DNA from: Streptomyces graminofaciens
GTDB lineage: Bacteria; Actinomycetota; Actinomycetes; Streptomycetales; Streptomycetaceae
Reading direction: 5' to 3'
Assembly: GCF_030294945.1 (NCBI RefSeq)
Contig: NZ_AP018448.1
Location: forward strand, 11,380,501 to 11,444,500
DNA length: 64,000 nt
Below are positions 1 to 11,800 of the stretch, in pieces. A model generated the notes under the pieces. The model worked only from the letters and a program-made list of their open reading frames with translations, was not told where the DNA came from and ran no database searches. A program made the translations under genes and the position numbers. Position 1 is the stretch's first letter. Each line of letters opens with the position of its first letter.

Positions 1-181
1 CGTCGCCGTTGAGCGCCCGCACCAGGTGCTCGGCCAGGGTGGACTTGCCCGCCCCGGGACTGCCGGTGATGCCGAGCAGCGCGCGGTGGCCGGGGCGGAC
101 GAGCGAGGCGGCCCGGTCCAGGAGGGCGTCGAACGTCGTCGCCGAGGGCGCGCGCCGCTCGCTGTGTGCACCGTGGTTCAT
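1..181 (-). CDS. P-loop nucleoside/nucleotide kinase family protein (3' part outside window)
   Basis: Only the first 60 codons lie in the window; the gene reads leftward off the edge from an ATG at 181-179. About residue 37 there is a clear Walker A loop, GITGSPGAGKSTLAEHL, preceded by a short helix-like region. This arrangement is typical of the uridine kinase/pantothenate kinase/phosphoribulokinase-like ATP-binding proteins that bacterial genomes call nucleoside/nucleotide kinase family. The P-loop is seen directly; the substrate cannot be told because the acceptor site is not in view. Its start is 17 bp past the stop of the serine hydrolase gene, on the same strand, so the two may be co-transcribed. 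Confidence 0.75.
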   Translation of the reverse strand, partial: MNHGAHSERRAPSATTFDALLDRAASLVRPGHRALLGITGSPGAGKSTLAEHLVRALNGD

Positions 182-198
182 GCCGAGACGGTAGTACG

Positions 199-3014
<2,816 letters not shown>

Positions 3015-3057
3015 CGGTGCCGTCCGTCGCCGCAGTGACCGTCAGCCCGACAACGTC

Positions 3058-3351
3058 TCACTCCCGCAGGGCGGTTCCCGCCTCCTCGGCCCGGCCCGCA
3101 CGCATCGACCTCAGCGCGAGCAGCAGGACCCCGATGTCGTCGAGGTACACCGGATCGGGCACGAGGTCGGTCGGCAGGACGAGATAGAGGACGGCGCCCC
3201 AGAAAACCCACTTGGGGCCGGTCGGCAGCCCCGCCCGCTGAAGATCACGACGGGTGCGTACCAGCCGCAGCAGTAGTCGGACGGCGACCACGAGGACGGA
3301 GACCGCGACCACCACGATGACGACGAGCACACCCCAAGTCCAGGAATCCAT
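3058..3351 (-). CDS. Small DUF1232/YkvA-type membrane protein
   Basis: 97 residues. An N-terminal transmembrane segment (about 6-32, VLVVIVVVAVSVLVVAVRLL) is followed by a basic stretch and the conserved DUF1232 core: KWVFWGAVLYLVLPTDLVPD, then DDIGVLLLALRS. The LPTDLVPDP motif with the following DD is the family hallmark (YkvA in Bacillus). The function of DUF1232 proteins is not established. It precedes the TerD-CAP gene by 43 bp and follows the 3446-3829 gene by 94 bp, so a small operon is plausible. Confidence 0.8.
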   Translation of the reverse strand: MDSWTWGVLVVIVVVAVSVLVVAVRLLLRLVRTRRDLQRAGLPTGPKWVFWGAVLYLVLPTDLVPDPVYLDDIGVLLLALRSMRAGRAEEAGTALRE

Positions 3352-3445
3352 CGCTCCCGCTCCCGCCCCTCGCTCTCGCCGAAAATCCGTGTCTCTTCAA
3401 CGTACGGCCCTTTTCGACGTACGACAGGACCTTCGCCCGGCGGCG

Positions 3446-3829
3446 TCAGTGCGAGGCGCGGGCGAGGTTGTTCTCGACGAGGGCCTGGCTGACGGCCCTG
3501 ATGCTGCGGGCTATGTGGCTCAGCTGCATGACCTCGGCGGCGTACATCTTGATCGTGTGCTCGATGACCGACTCGGACATCCCGAGCGCGGGCAGCTCGG
3601 CGCGTGCCGTCTGCAGGGCGGTGCGGGCGACCCTGATCTCCTGCTGGACCTGGATCTGGGCGTGCCGGGCGAGCAGCACGGGGTGGCGCATCAGCGCCGG
3701 GTAGCTGCCGTAACGGGCCGGCACCAGCTCCCGCAGCCACTTGGCCGCGGACCGCTCCCAGTCGTAGCTGCCGGGTGTCTTGACCTGACACGGCCAGTCA
3801 GTACGGATCGGTGCTGTGGTGAGGGCCAT
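3446..3829 (-). CDS. Conserved hypothetical protein, helical, 127 aa
   Basis: I do not recognise a named family. After MALTTAPIRTDWP the protein is predicted mostly alpha-helical, with many Ala, Glu, Arg and Ser residues and no signal peptide or membrane segment. The ATG at 3829 is preferred over the in-frame TTG two codons earlier because GGAG lies 8 nt before it. The leader is unusual: an 11-bp GC hairpin (3878-3911) lies about 50 bp upstream and an AT-rich block (about 3998-4040) beyond that. It could be the first gene of a minus-strand set with the DUF1232 and TerD-CAP genes. Confidence 0.7.
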   Translation of the reverse strand: MALTTAPIRTDWPCQVKTPGSYDWERSAAKWLRELVPARYGSYPALMRHPVLLARHAQIQVQQEIRVARTALQTARAELPALGMSESVIEHTIKMYAAEVMQLSHIARSIRAVSQALVENNLARASH

Positions 3830-3877
3830 GTTCAACGCTCCGGTCTTGCATCGACGCCAAAGGGTGTGAGGTGTCTG

Positions 3878-3911
3878 GGCGGCCCCGGTCTAGGGGATGG
3901 CCGGGGCCGCC
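3878..3911. terminator. Strong GC hairpin (terminator or leader attenuator)
   Basis: GGCGGCCCCGG at 3878-3888 pairs perfectly with CCGGGGCCGCC at 3901-3911 around a 12-nt loop. No T-tract follows on the minus strand, as is usual in Streptomyces. It stands 205 bp beyond the rpiR-type gene's stop and 49 bp before the small gene at 3829, so it may end the regulator transcript or attenuate transcripts entering the small gene. Confidence 0.5.
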
Positions 3912-4116
3912 GACCCGGGGCGCCGTGGCGGGTAGGAGCGGACGGTCCCGGGCGGACGTCGTGACCCGGAGTCCCGCCGGATCACGATCCGCGAGCAGTA
4001 TTTATATATACCGATGAGTTTGCAAGGAAATGAAAAAATTCATGCCGGGAAAGTTGTGAATACTCCCGTGCTGTCCGGGGTGGGAGGGAACGGGAGGGTG
4101 GGGGGAGGGGACGGGA
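3912..4116. other. Intergenic stretch with an AT-rich block
   Basis: No gene is seen here. Around 3998-4040 the sequence becomes strikingly AT-rich (tatttatatata, gaaatgaaaaaattcat) in a region otherwise far above 70% G+C. Read on the minus strand, TTGCAA (about 4025-4020) followed 15-17 bp later by TAAATA/AATACT is a plausible sigma-70-type promoter facing the gene at 3446-3829. This is pattern reading only. Confidence 0.4.
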
Positions 4117-5040
4117 TCAGTCCTTGAGGAAGAACTGCTGCTGTTCGGAGACCTGCTCATAGGACTCCAGCCGGGCCTGGGTCCGCTCCGGATCGGCGTC
4201 GGTCATGGCCTGGAGCAGCGCGGAGGACAGCACCACGGGGGCCGCGTAGGAGTCGAAGACGAGCCGGGAGCCGGTGCCGGTGGCGAAGACGGCGTCGGCC
4301 TCGTCCGCCAGCGGGCCGAGCCCAAGGTCGGTCACCAGGGCCACCTTCAGCCCCGCGCCGTGCGCGACCCGCAGCGCGGTGAGCGTCTCCTGCGCGTGTC
4401 GGGGCATGGAGAACGCCAGCACCCAGGTGCCGCCCGCCTCCCGTGACTGCAGCAGCGTGTCGTAGGCGACGCTGCCTCCCTTGGTCACCAGCCGTACGTC
4501 GGGGTGGATACGGCGGGCGGCGTAGGCGAAGTACTCGGCGAGCGAGCCGGAGATGCGCAGCCCCAGGACCGTCAGCGGGGTCGAGCGGGACAGGGCGCGG
4601 CCGACCTCGATGATCTGGTCCGGGTCGGCGAAGTCGCGCCGCAGGTTCTCCAGGTTCTCGATCTCGGCGTCCACGGCCGACTGGAGTTCGTTGCTGCGGT
4701 GCTGCGCGACCGTGCCCGGGGTGCTGCCCAGGCCGGCGAGCGCGATCGACTGGAGCCGCTCGCGGAGCGCGGGGTAGCCGCTGAAGCCGACGGCCCCGGC
4801 GAACCGGGTCACCGAGGGCTGGCTCACCCCGACGCGCTCGGCGAGATCCGTGATCGACAGGAACGCGGCCTCGGTGATGTGCTCGATCAGATACTGCGCG
4901 ATGCGTCGCTGCCCGGGGGAGAGGCGGGGTTTGTCGAACAACTCCCTGAGCCGGGACGTGGGCGCCTGCTCGGTCTCCGGGGCGGTCCGCCCGGACGTGA
5001 TCGCCGATGCCTGGGCGCGGGCCTGCTGCGGCGATGGCAC
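4117..5040 (-). CDS. MurR/RpiR-family transcriptional regulator
   Basis: 307 residues from the preferred GTG at 5040, which has GAAGGAG 8 nt upstream; a GTG at 5070 would add ten residues. An N-terminal RpiR-type helix-turn-helix (LSPGQRRIAQYLIEHI, then ITDLAERVGVSQPSVTRF) is followed by a SIS sugar-phosphate-binding domain (about 125-260; LTVLGLRISGSLAEYFAY, then VLAFSMPRHAQETL). Such proteins usually sense a phosphosugar or related metabolite and control nearby catabolic genes. Here no sugar gene is adjacent: a small unknown gene lies downstream and a divergent unknown gene upstream, so the target is unknown. Confidence 0.9.
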   Translation of the reverse strand: MPSPQQARAQASAITSGRTAPETEQAPTSRLRELFDKPRLSPGQRRIAQYLIEHITEAAFLSITDLAERVGVSQPSVTRFAGAVGFSGYPALRERLQSIALAGLGSTPGTVAQHRSNELQSAVDAEIENLENLRRDFADPDQIIEVGRALSRSTPLTVLGLRISGSLAEYFAYAARRIHPDVRLVTKGGSVAYDTLLQSREAGGTWVLAFSMPRHAQETLTALRVAHGAGLKVALVTDLGLGPLADEADAVFATGTGSRLVFDSYAAPVVLSSALLQAMTDADPERTQARLESYEQVSEQQQFFLKD

Positions 5041-5211
5041 CCGTGTGTCTCCTTCGTCTCCCACGAGCACTCAACATAGCCGACGGCCCGGGCGGGTCAG
5101 CGAGAGTGCGGCCCCACCCGGGGCCGGCCGGCTCCCACGACCTGCGCGGACCGGGTTTCGGCCACACCATGGGGGTACCCGGACCCTGCCGTCCACACGA
5201 GGGAGGACGTC

Positions 5212-5598
5212 GTGACCCTGCCCCGGCTGCCCGTGTCCCAGGTCGAGGTCGTGCTCGGCGACTGTGCGGTCGAGGACGCCGAGCGCGTCTTCGCGGCTCT
5301 GTGCACCCATTTCGACTCGGACCGCCGCACCGACGACCCGCCGCACGACGTTTCCCGCGACCGCCCCACCGCCTGGTCCGGCACCTTCGACACCTCGGCC
5401 GCGTCCCCCGAGGCCGAGGTCCACCCCGGTCCGCTGTCGGCCCCGGTCACGGTCGACGCCCAGGGCAGTCCCCGCGCGGTACGGCTGCTGCGCGAGGTCC
5501 TGGAGGACAACTTCACCGTGCACGAGGTGGGCGTGGACGCGGGCGACCAGGAGGTCGAACTCCAGCTGAAGGTGGAGGGGGCGCGGCGTTCCCGCTGA
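5212..5598 (+). CDS. Conserved hypothetical protein, 128 aa
   Basis: The GTG start is backed by GGGAGGACGTC immediately upstream. The product is acidic, soluble and without signal or membrane segments: an N-terminal alpha/beta part (VEVVLGDCAVEDAERVFAAL), a Pro/Ser/Thr-rich middle, then a second predicted strand-helix part ending QEVELQLKVEGARRSR. No family is recognised. Its stop nearly touches the DUF1206 gene downstream, indicating co-transcription. It diverges from the RpiR-type regulator across about 170 bp. Confidence 0.7.
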   Translation: MTLPRLPVSQVEVVLGDCAVEDAERVFAALCTHFDSDRRTDDPPHDVSRDRPTAWSGTFDTSAASPEAEVHPGPLSAPVTVDAQGSPRAVRLLREVLEDNFTVHEVGVDAGDQEVELQLKVEGARRSR

Positions 5599-5620
5599 GG
5601 TGGCGGAGGCGACGGGAGCC

Positions 5621-6391
5621 ATGACCGCGGGGGCGGCGCGGGCGGGCCTCGCCGCACGTGGCGTGATCTACGCCCTGGTCGGTGCGCTGGCCCTGCGGAT
5701 CGCCTCCGGCGACGGCTCGCGTCAGGCGGACCGGCAGGGGGCGCTCGAAGAGATCTCGGCGAGACCGATGGGCGCCGTTCTGCTGTGGTCCCTGGCCATC
5801 GGCCTCGTGGGCATGGCCCTGTGGCGGCTGTCGGAGGCACTCTTCGGCGCGGCGGGCCCGGACGGCCGTACCTGGCGCAGGAGGCTGTCCGCAGCCGCAC
5901 GCTGTGTCTTCTACACCTTCGTCGCCCACTCGGTGTCGGCCTTCGCGGCCGACGCCGGGCGCGGAGCCTCCAGCGACGAGCAGTCCCGGGACGTGACGGC
6001 CAGGGCTCTCGAACTGCCCGGCGGACAGTGGCTCGTGGCCGCGGCGGGGATCGGCGTGGCGCTCGGGGGCGTGTGGGTCGGCGTCCGGGCCGGGACACGC
6101 TCGTACCGCGAGCACCTTCGGCTCGGTGGGATGTCCCGCTGGGAACGCCGGGCCGTCGACGTGGCCGGTGTGACCGGCGGGATCGCGCGCGGCGCGGTGT
6201 TCACTGTGGCGGGCGCCTTCCTCGTCCGGGCCGCGGTCGACTACCAGCCCGACAAGGCCAAGGGCCTGGACGACACCCTCCGCTCCTTCGCCGACGCCCC
6301 ACTCGGCCGACTGCTCCTGGCGTGCGTCGCGGCCGGCCTGGTGCTGTTCGGACTGTTCTCCTTCGCCGAGGCGCGATGGCGCGAGGTGTGA
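5621..6391 (+). CDS. DUF1206 integral membrane protein
   Basis: About 256 residues with six predicted transmembrane helices in three repeated pairs, the DUF1206 architecture. Typical sequences are ARAGLAARGVIYALVGALAL near the start, the acidic/polar loop GDGSRQADRQGALEEI, WRLSEALFG, and a last repeat ending GLRSFADAPLG-like and RLLLACVAAGLVLFGLFSF. The ATG at 5621 is preferred (GGAGG 11 nt upstream and a homologous start context); a GTG at 5600 is the alternative. DUF1206 proteins have no established function. The gene is probably in an operon with the small gene at 5212 and converges on the cholesterol-oxidase-like gene. Confidence 0.85.
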   Translation: MTAGAARAGLAARGVIYALVGALALRIASGDGSRQADRQGALEEISARPMGAVLLWSLAIGLVGMALWRLSEALFGAAGPDGRTWRRRLSAAARCVFYTFVAHSVSAFAADAGRGASSDEQSRDVTARALELPGGQWLVAAAGIGVALGGVWVGVRAGTRSYREHLRLGGMSRWERRAVDVAGVTGGIARGAVFTVAGAFLVRAAVDYQPDKAKGLDDTLRSFADAPLGRLLLACVAAGLVLFGLFSFAEARWREV

Positions 6392-6410
6392 ACCCGGTGT
6401 GCAACAGGCC

Positions 6411-8147
6411 CTAGGAGAACAGCCGGTCCAGGAACACGTTCCCGTACACCCGATGCGGATCGAGGCGGTCCAGGATCTCCGTCGCCCCGTCCCACCCGGG
6501 CCCCTCGCCGTCGTCGAACGAGGCGGGGACGACGGAGCCCACCACCTCCTCGTCGCTCCAGGCGGCCTCGGCGGTGTAGCCCCAGCCCTTCGACCACTCG
6601 ACGCGGACGAGGGCGTGGCCGCCGTCGTACGTCGTCAGCATGAACTGCTCCAGCTCCCGGAAGAACGCCTCGGCGTCGGGCGTCCCCGGCAGCGTCAGCA
6701 CGTCGAACCACACGGCGGTGTCCCACTCCGGGTGGTCGGCGCGCGGCCGCAGCGCCGACAGCAGCGGGGCGCGCGCCCCGGCCGTACCGACGTCCGCCGG
6801 GTCGTCGAGGCCGGTCGCCCGGATCTCCACCGAGCCGTTCACGGGGAAGCTCTCCCGGGCCGCGTACACGGTGAGCCGCTCGCGGTAGAAGTCGGTGAAC
6901 TCGGCCACCACGCGCTGCACTTGGTCCCGCGAGGTGTGCACGGCGTACCCGTTGGCCGTCACCCGCAGCGTCGTCGGCTTCAGATACAGCAGCGTGTTCT
7001 TCGACGGCCCCCAGATGTCCGCCGACAGCGTGGTCACCAGCCCGAGCGAGGCCGTGGTGAGTTGTGTGTTGCCCAGCACCGGCGCCAGATACCAGGCGCC
7101 GTCCGACACGATCCGCCCGACGAGGTCCGCCACGGGCGTCGGCACGTTGTCGGAGAAGGGGTAGTTGTACGGCGAGGTCACGCGCCGCGAGGTGAGCGGG
7201 CGGGTCGGAGCCACGCTCCACACCTTCAGCCAGGGGAACTCGGTGAACGCGAACCAGATCACCTCGACCCGACCCGCCTTGTCCAAGAAGCTCGCGAACG
7301 TACGCCCCTCGTCGTCACCGTCGCCCGGCGCCGCCAGCAGTTCCCCGGCGGAGATGTCGGTCCGGCTGACGCACCGCAGGTTGCTGTCGGCGCCCACCCG
7401 CAGCACGACCTCGGTGACCAGGGTGCGCCCCAGGTGGGTGAGGAGCGCGGCGCAGTCCGCCTCGTCGCGCGTGAACGTCCGCAGCACATGGGCCTCGCGG
7501 TCCGCGTCCCAGACCACCGCCGTCAACGACAGCACCAGATTGCTGAGCGAGCCGTACGTGTGACCCGGCGGCAGCGTCTCCCCGTCGGCCGGTACGGCCG
7601 TGCCGTGGGCGTCGACGGCCAGGGCACCGCCGACCGTGAGATCGCCGGGAGCGGGGCAGGCCGTCACACCGAGACCGTGGTCCTCCAGGAAGGTGAGCAG
7701 CGCCTCCATCGAGACACCGGCGCCCACCCGCACCGCGGCCGGGTCGGCGGACTCCAGAGCCAGACCGGTGAGGTGCGTCGCCGCGTCGACGAGCAGCACG
7801 GGCGCGCCGGACTCGGTGCCGGCGGGTATCGTCAGCGGCGACCAGCCGTGCGAAAGCCCTCGCGGACGCACCGTCCAGCCCTGCCGCCAGGCCCAGTCGA
7901 CCACCGCGACCACCTGGTCGGCGTCGGCGGGCGCACAGGCCCAGAGCCCGTCGGCTGTGATCTCCCCGACCCAGTTGCGGTACGCCGACCGGTACAGGTC
8001 GACGCCCTCCGGGAAACCGGGCAGCTCGGCCGCGGCGGCCCGGTCCTGGAGGACGAACTGCGGCGCGACGGCCAGCGAGGCTGCGCTCAGCAGGAATCCC
8101 CGGCGCGACCAGGGCGCACCCTCTGTGTTCGCAGAAGAAGAGGTCAT
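6411..8147 (-). CDS. Tat-exported FAD-linked oxidase, cholesterol oxidase (VAO type) family
   Basis: 578 residues. The N-terminus has a twin-arginine signal (SRRGFLLSAASLAVAP) for export folded with cofactor. A FAD_binding_4 region follows (VRPRGLSHGWSPLT, then DLTVGGALAVDAHGT). The His of SHGWSP is placed where type II cholesterol oxidases attach FAD covalently. The C-terminal half matches the cholesterol-oxidase substrate-binding domain (FTEFPWLKVWSV, then VEWSKGWGYTAEAAW). Family chemistry is oxidation of 3-beta-hydroxysteroids to 3-keto-4-enes with H2O2 release; the steroid substrate here is inferred. A perfect palindrome in the divergent promoter region (8199-8216) may be its operator. 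Confidence 0.88.
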   Translation of the reverse strand: MTSSSANTEGAPWSRRGFLLSAASLAVAPQFVLQDRAAAAELPGFPEGVDLYRSAYRNWVGEITADGLWACAPADADQVVAVVDWAWRQGWTVRPRGLSHGWSPLTIPAGTESGAPVLLVDAATHLTGLALESADPAAVRVGAGVSMEALLTFLEDHGLGVTACPAPGDLTVGGALAVDAHGTAVPADGETLPPGHTYGSLSNLVLSLTAVVWDADREAHVLRTFTRDEADCAALLTHLGRTLVTEVVLRVGADSNLRCVSRTDISAGELLAAPGDGDDEGRTFASFLDKAGRVEVIWFAFTEFPWLKVWSVAPTRPLTSRRVTSPYNYPFSDNVPTPVADLVGRIVSDGAWYLAPVLGNTQLTTASLGLVTTLSADIWGPSKNTLLYLKPTTLRVTANGYAVHTSRDQVQRVVAEFTDFYRERLTVYAARESFPVNGSVEIRATGLDDPADVGTAGARAPLLSALRPRADHPEWDTAVWFDVLTLPGTPDAEAFFRELEQFMLTTYDGGHALVRVEWSKGWGYTAEAAWSDEEVVGSVVPASFDDGEGPGWDGATEILDRLDPHRVYGNVFLDRLFS

Positions 8148-8198
8148 CCTTCCGACGCTAGGCGGTCGCGTACAGAAAGAGCAGTTGTGTCAACCGGA

Positions 8199-8216
8199 TT
8201 CACTCGTGTGAGTGAA
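8199..8216. promoter_or_regulatory. 18-bp palindrome between divergent genes (operator candidate)
   Basis: TTCACTC-GTGT-GAGTGAA is a perfect 7-bp inverted repeat in the 159-bp region between the cholesterol-oxidase-like gene (start 8147, minus) and the DUF6328 gene (start 8307, plus). Its position 52 bp before one start and 91 bp before the other suits a dimeric repressor acting on one or both promoters. No regulator gene lies nearby, so the binding protein is unknown. Confidence 0.45.
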
Positions 8217-8306
8217 GTGGCAGATGTGTGTGCTGCGTGGTCCCATCCACCGCGCCGTCCGGGGAAGGAGACAGGGCAGGGACATCGACCGAACCTGGAG
8301 GACACC

Positions 8307-8810
8307 GTGTCGCAGTGGAACGAGAGCGGGGACCGGGACCGGGGCCGGGGCCGTGACGAGACCGAGGACGAGCGCGCCGACCGGCGGTGGAGCGAGCTGA
8401 TCCAGGAGGTACGGGTCGCCCAGACCGGTGTGCAGATCCTCTTCGGATTTCTGCTCACCGTCGTGTTCACCCCCCGCTACGAGCAGTTGCCGCAGACCGA
8501 GAGGAACATCTACATCGTCACGGTCGTCCTCGGCGCCGCCGCGACCGGCGCCCTCATCGGGCCCGTCTCCTTCCACCGGATCGTCTCCGGCCGCCGTATC
8601 AAGTCGGCGGCCGTGCGCTGGGCCGCCCGGCTGACCTTCACCGGCCTGATCCTGCTGCTGGCGACCATGACGGCGGCACTGCTGCTGATCCTGCGGGTGG
8701 CGACCCACGACGCGTATGTGCCCTGGCTGGTGGCGTGCGTCGTGCTCTGGTACCTGCTGTGCTGGTTCGCGCTGCCCGCGTGGATCCGACACCGGCACAC
8801 CGACGAATGA
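8307..8810 (+). CDS. DUF6328-type membrane protein
   Basis: 167 residues from a GTG with GGAGGACACC directly upstream. A hydrophilic, Arg/Asp-rich N-terminus is followed by a conserved segment (RWSELIQEVRVAQTGVQILF) and four predicted transmembrane helices. The order (FGFLLTVVFT; IVTVVLGAAATGALIG; LILLLATMTAALLLIL; LVACVVLWYLLCWFAL) matches the DUF6328 family of actinobacteria. The function is unknown. It is divergent from the flavin oxidase gene and lies 65 bp ahead of the propeller-amidohydrolase gene. Confidence 0.8.
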   Translation: MSQWNESGDRDRGRGRDETEDERADRRWSELIQEVRVAQTGVQILFGFLLTVVFTPRYEQLPQTERNIYIVTVVLGAAATGALIGPVSFHRIVSGRRIKSAAVRWAARLTFTGLILLLATMTAALLLILRVATHDAYVPWLVACVVLWYLLCWFALPAWIRHRHTDE

Positions 8811-8875
8811 GACACCCCGGTGGCGCGAATGACGCTGTTGCCGGTGGGCCTCGTGGTGCGCCAGCGTGAGGGGGC

Positions 8876-11800
8876 ATGGACCGTGACCACACCCACCCCT
8901 CGCTCGCCATGACCCGCCGTCAACTCCTCGCAGCGACCGGGGCGGTGGCGGTCATCGGAGCCACCACCGCGGCCGTCGCCGGCGCCCGGCCCCGTACCGA
9001 CGGCCTCTCCCTGTCCTTCACCCGGGCCACCAACGGCGCGGCGACCCTCGCACCGGCCGGCGACACACTGATCGCGGAGGTCCAGAGCACCCTGTGGTCC
9101 CTGCCGCGCACCGGCGGCACAGCGGTCCCCCTCACCCCGGCCGACCTCGAACCCAACCGGCCCACCCACGCCCCGGACGGCACCCTCGTCGCGTTCTGCG
9201 CCTACCGGGACGGCGGCTTCCATCTGTGGACGGTTCGCCCCGACGGCTCCGGGCTGCGACAGCGCACCGACGGCCCCTGGGACGACCGGGGACCGGCCTG
9301 GTCGCCCGACGGCACCCGCCTCGCCTTCGCCTCCGAACGCGGGGGCGACCCGGTGACGGGTAGTCCGTACCGCATTCACGTCCTGGACCTGCGCACCGGC
9401 GACCTCACCCGTCTCACCGGCCGCCCCGGCCAGGACGGCCCCCTCCAGGACGGCCCGTGGGAGGACTTCGACCCCACCTGGTCACCGGACGGCGATAGTT
9501 TGCTGTTCGTCCGCGCAAAGGTCACGACTACGGCCACCGGCCCCGTCCTGGAGGCCAGGACCGTGGCCGCCGTTCCCTCCGACGGCGACGGCCCGGTCAC
9601 GGTCCGGCACACCGAGACGGCGGCCGCGCAGATCATGACCCCCGCCCTCGCCCCCGACGGCCGTCGCCTCGCGTATCTGCGCACCACGGCCTCACCGAAC
9701 GGCTCCTGCGCCCTCGTCGTCGACGGCGAGCCCGTCCCCGTCACCGGAGACATCGCCCCGGTGCCCCCGCGCTGGTCGGCGGCGGGCGAACTGCTCCTCA
9801 CGCTGGACGGCCGGTTCACGCTCGTGCGACCCGAGGAACCCGCCCGGCCGGAGACCGTCCCCTTCGAGGGCACGCTCCCCGTGGACCGGCCGCGCTACCG
9901 GGTCAAGAAGTACGACCTCGGCCAGGCCCGTGTCCGCCCGGTGCGCGGCGTCCATCTGCCCGCGCTGTCGCCCGACGGTCGGAAGATCGCCTTCGCCGCA
10001 CTCAACTCGCTCTGGCTGGCCGGGACTTCGGGCGGCGGACGACCCGAGCGGCTGCGCGAGTCGCCGCCCACCCGCTATCTGCTGGGCCCGTCCTGGGCAC
10101 GCGACGGACGGTCCCTCGTCTACGCCGACGACCGCGACGGCCTCCTCGGCGTCCACCGCCACGATCTCGCCACCGGCGAGGAGACCACGCTCGCGACCGG
10201 CGGCCGCGTCCACCCCGCGCTCTCGCCCGACGGACAGCGCCTCGCCTGCCTGGACATGACCGGACGGCTCGTCGTCCGGGACCTGGGCACGGGCGAGGAA
10301 CACATCCTCGTCACCCCGCTGAACGGCGGCGGACTGCCCGGCCGGCCGAGCTGGTCGCCCGACGGCCGCCACCTCGCCCTGTGCGATCGCAACCGCCTGG
10401 CCGCCCGCTTCCGGGAGGGCTACAACCTGATCCGGGTCGTCGACACCACGACCGGCGCCGACCGGCTGCACGCTGTCGCTCGCCACACCTCCATCGCCGA
10501 CCGGTACGACTCCGGGCCCGTCTGGTCGCCCGACGGCCGCTGGATGGCGGTGATCGTCGAGTCCGCGCTGTGCCTGCTGCCCGTCGACGCCGACGGCACC
10601 CCGCGCGGCGCACTGCGCACCCTCACCACCGAACCCGCCGACAACCCCACCTGGTCCGGCGACTCCAAGACCCTGCTGTACCTCTCCGGCACCCGGCTGC
10701 GCCTCATCGACATCGACGGCGGCCGGGCCAGAACCGTCCGCGTCCCGCTGGACCGCACCCGGCCCACACCCGCCGACACCGTCGTCCACGCCGGACGACT
10801 GTGGGACGGCACCGGCGATACCGTCCGCGACGACGTCGACATCGTCGTACGCGACGGCCGCATCACCTCCGTTGAACCCCACCGGAGCACCCGCCGGCCC
10901 GCCCACCGCCGCATCGACGCCTCCACGCACACCGTGCTCCCCGGCCTGTGGGACACCCACACCCACCCCTGGCAGTACACCTACGGCGGCCGGCAGACCA
11001 CCGGCCAGCTCACCTACGGCATCACCACCGCCGTCTCCCTCGGCGGCTTCGCCCACGAACAGGCCCGCATCCGGGAGGCGGTCCTCGCCGGAGCCCTCGC
11101 AGGACCCCGCCTGCTCACCACCGGCGAACTCCTCGACGGCGCCCGCGTCGCGTACAGCATGGGCCGCGCCCACCGCACGAAAGCGGGACTGCGGCGCTCA
11201 CTGGAGCGGGGCGCGGCACTCGACTGGGACTTCGTCAAGACGTACGTACGGGCGCCGGGCTGGGTGATGAGCGAGGCCGCGCGCTTCGCACACGACCGGC
11301 TCGGCGTACGCACCGGAGGCCACCTCCTCTCACCCGGGGTGCAGCTCGGGCAGGACCTGACGACCCATCTGCAGGCCACCCAGCGCGCCGAGTTCGGGCA
11401 CGCCATCACCGCCGCCGGGCGCGCCCACCAGGACGTGGTGGAGACCTACAGCGCCCAGGGCGTCGGCTTCTCCCTCATCGCCACGCCGTTCACCGCCGCG
11501 CCCCTCGTCGGCGCGTACCCGTCCCTCGCCGACGACCCGCGCGTCACCGTCGTCATGCCGCCGTGGGACTCCGCCTCCGTACGCCAGTCCGCAGGCGTCC
11601 CGCCGACGGCCGCCCAGCTCGCCGCGCTGCGCACGGAGACCGACATCTACCGGCGGATCCTCGCGGCGGGCGGCATCGTCGCCCTCGGCACCGACCAGCC
11701 CCTCGTCGCCGTCGGACTCTCCCTCCACCTCGCCCTGCGCGCCCTGCACGACGGCGGGCTGACCCCCGCCGAGACCCTGCGCACCGCGACCGTGATGCCG

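Noticed and set aside
6399..8810. An 803-codon plus-strand frame over the cholesterol-oxidase-like gene
   Set aside because: The first 635 codons are antisense to a recognised flavoprotein; only the GTG-initiated DUF6328 gene at 8307 is supported.
9692..11173. Minus-strand frame of about 490 codons inside the propeller-amidohydrolase gene
   Set aside because: Gly/Val/Asp-rich shadow with no motif; the plus strand has clear WSPDG blades there.
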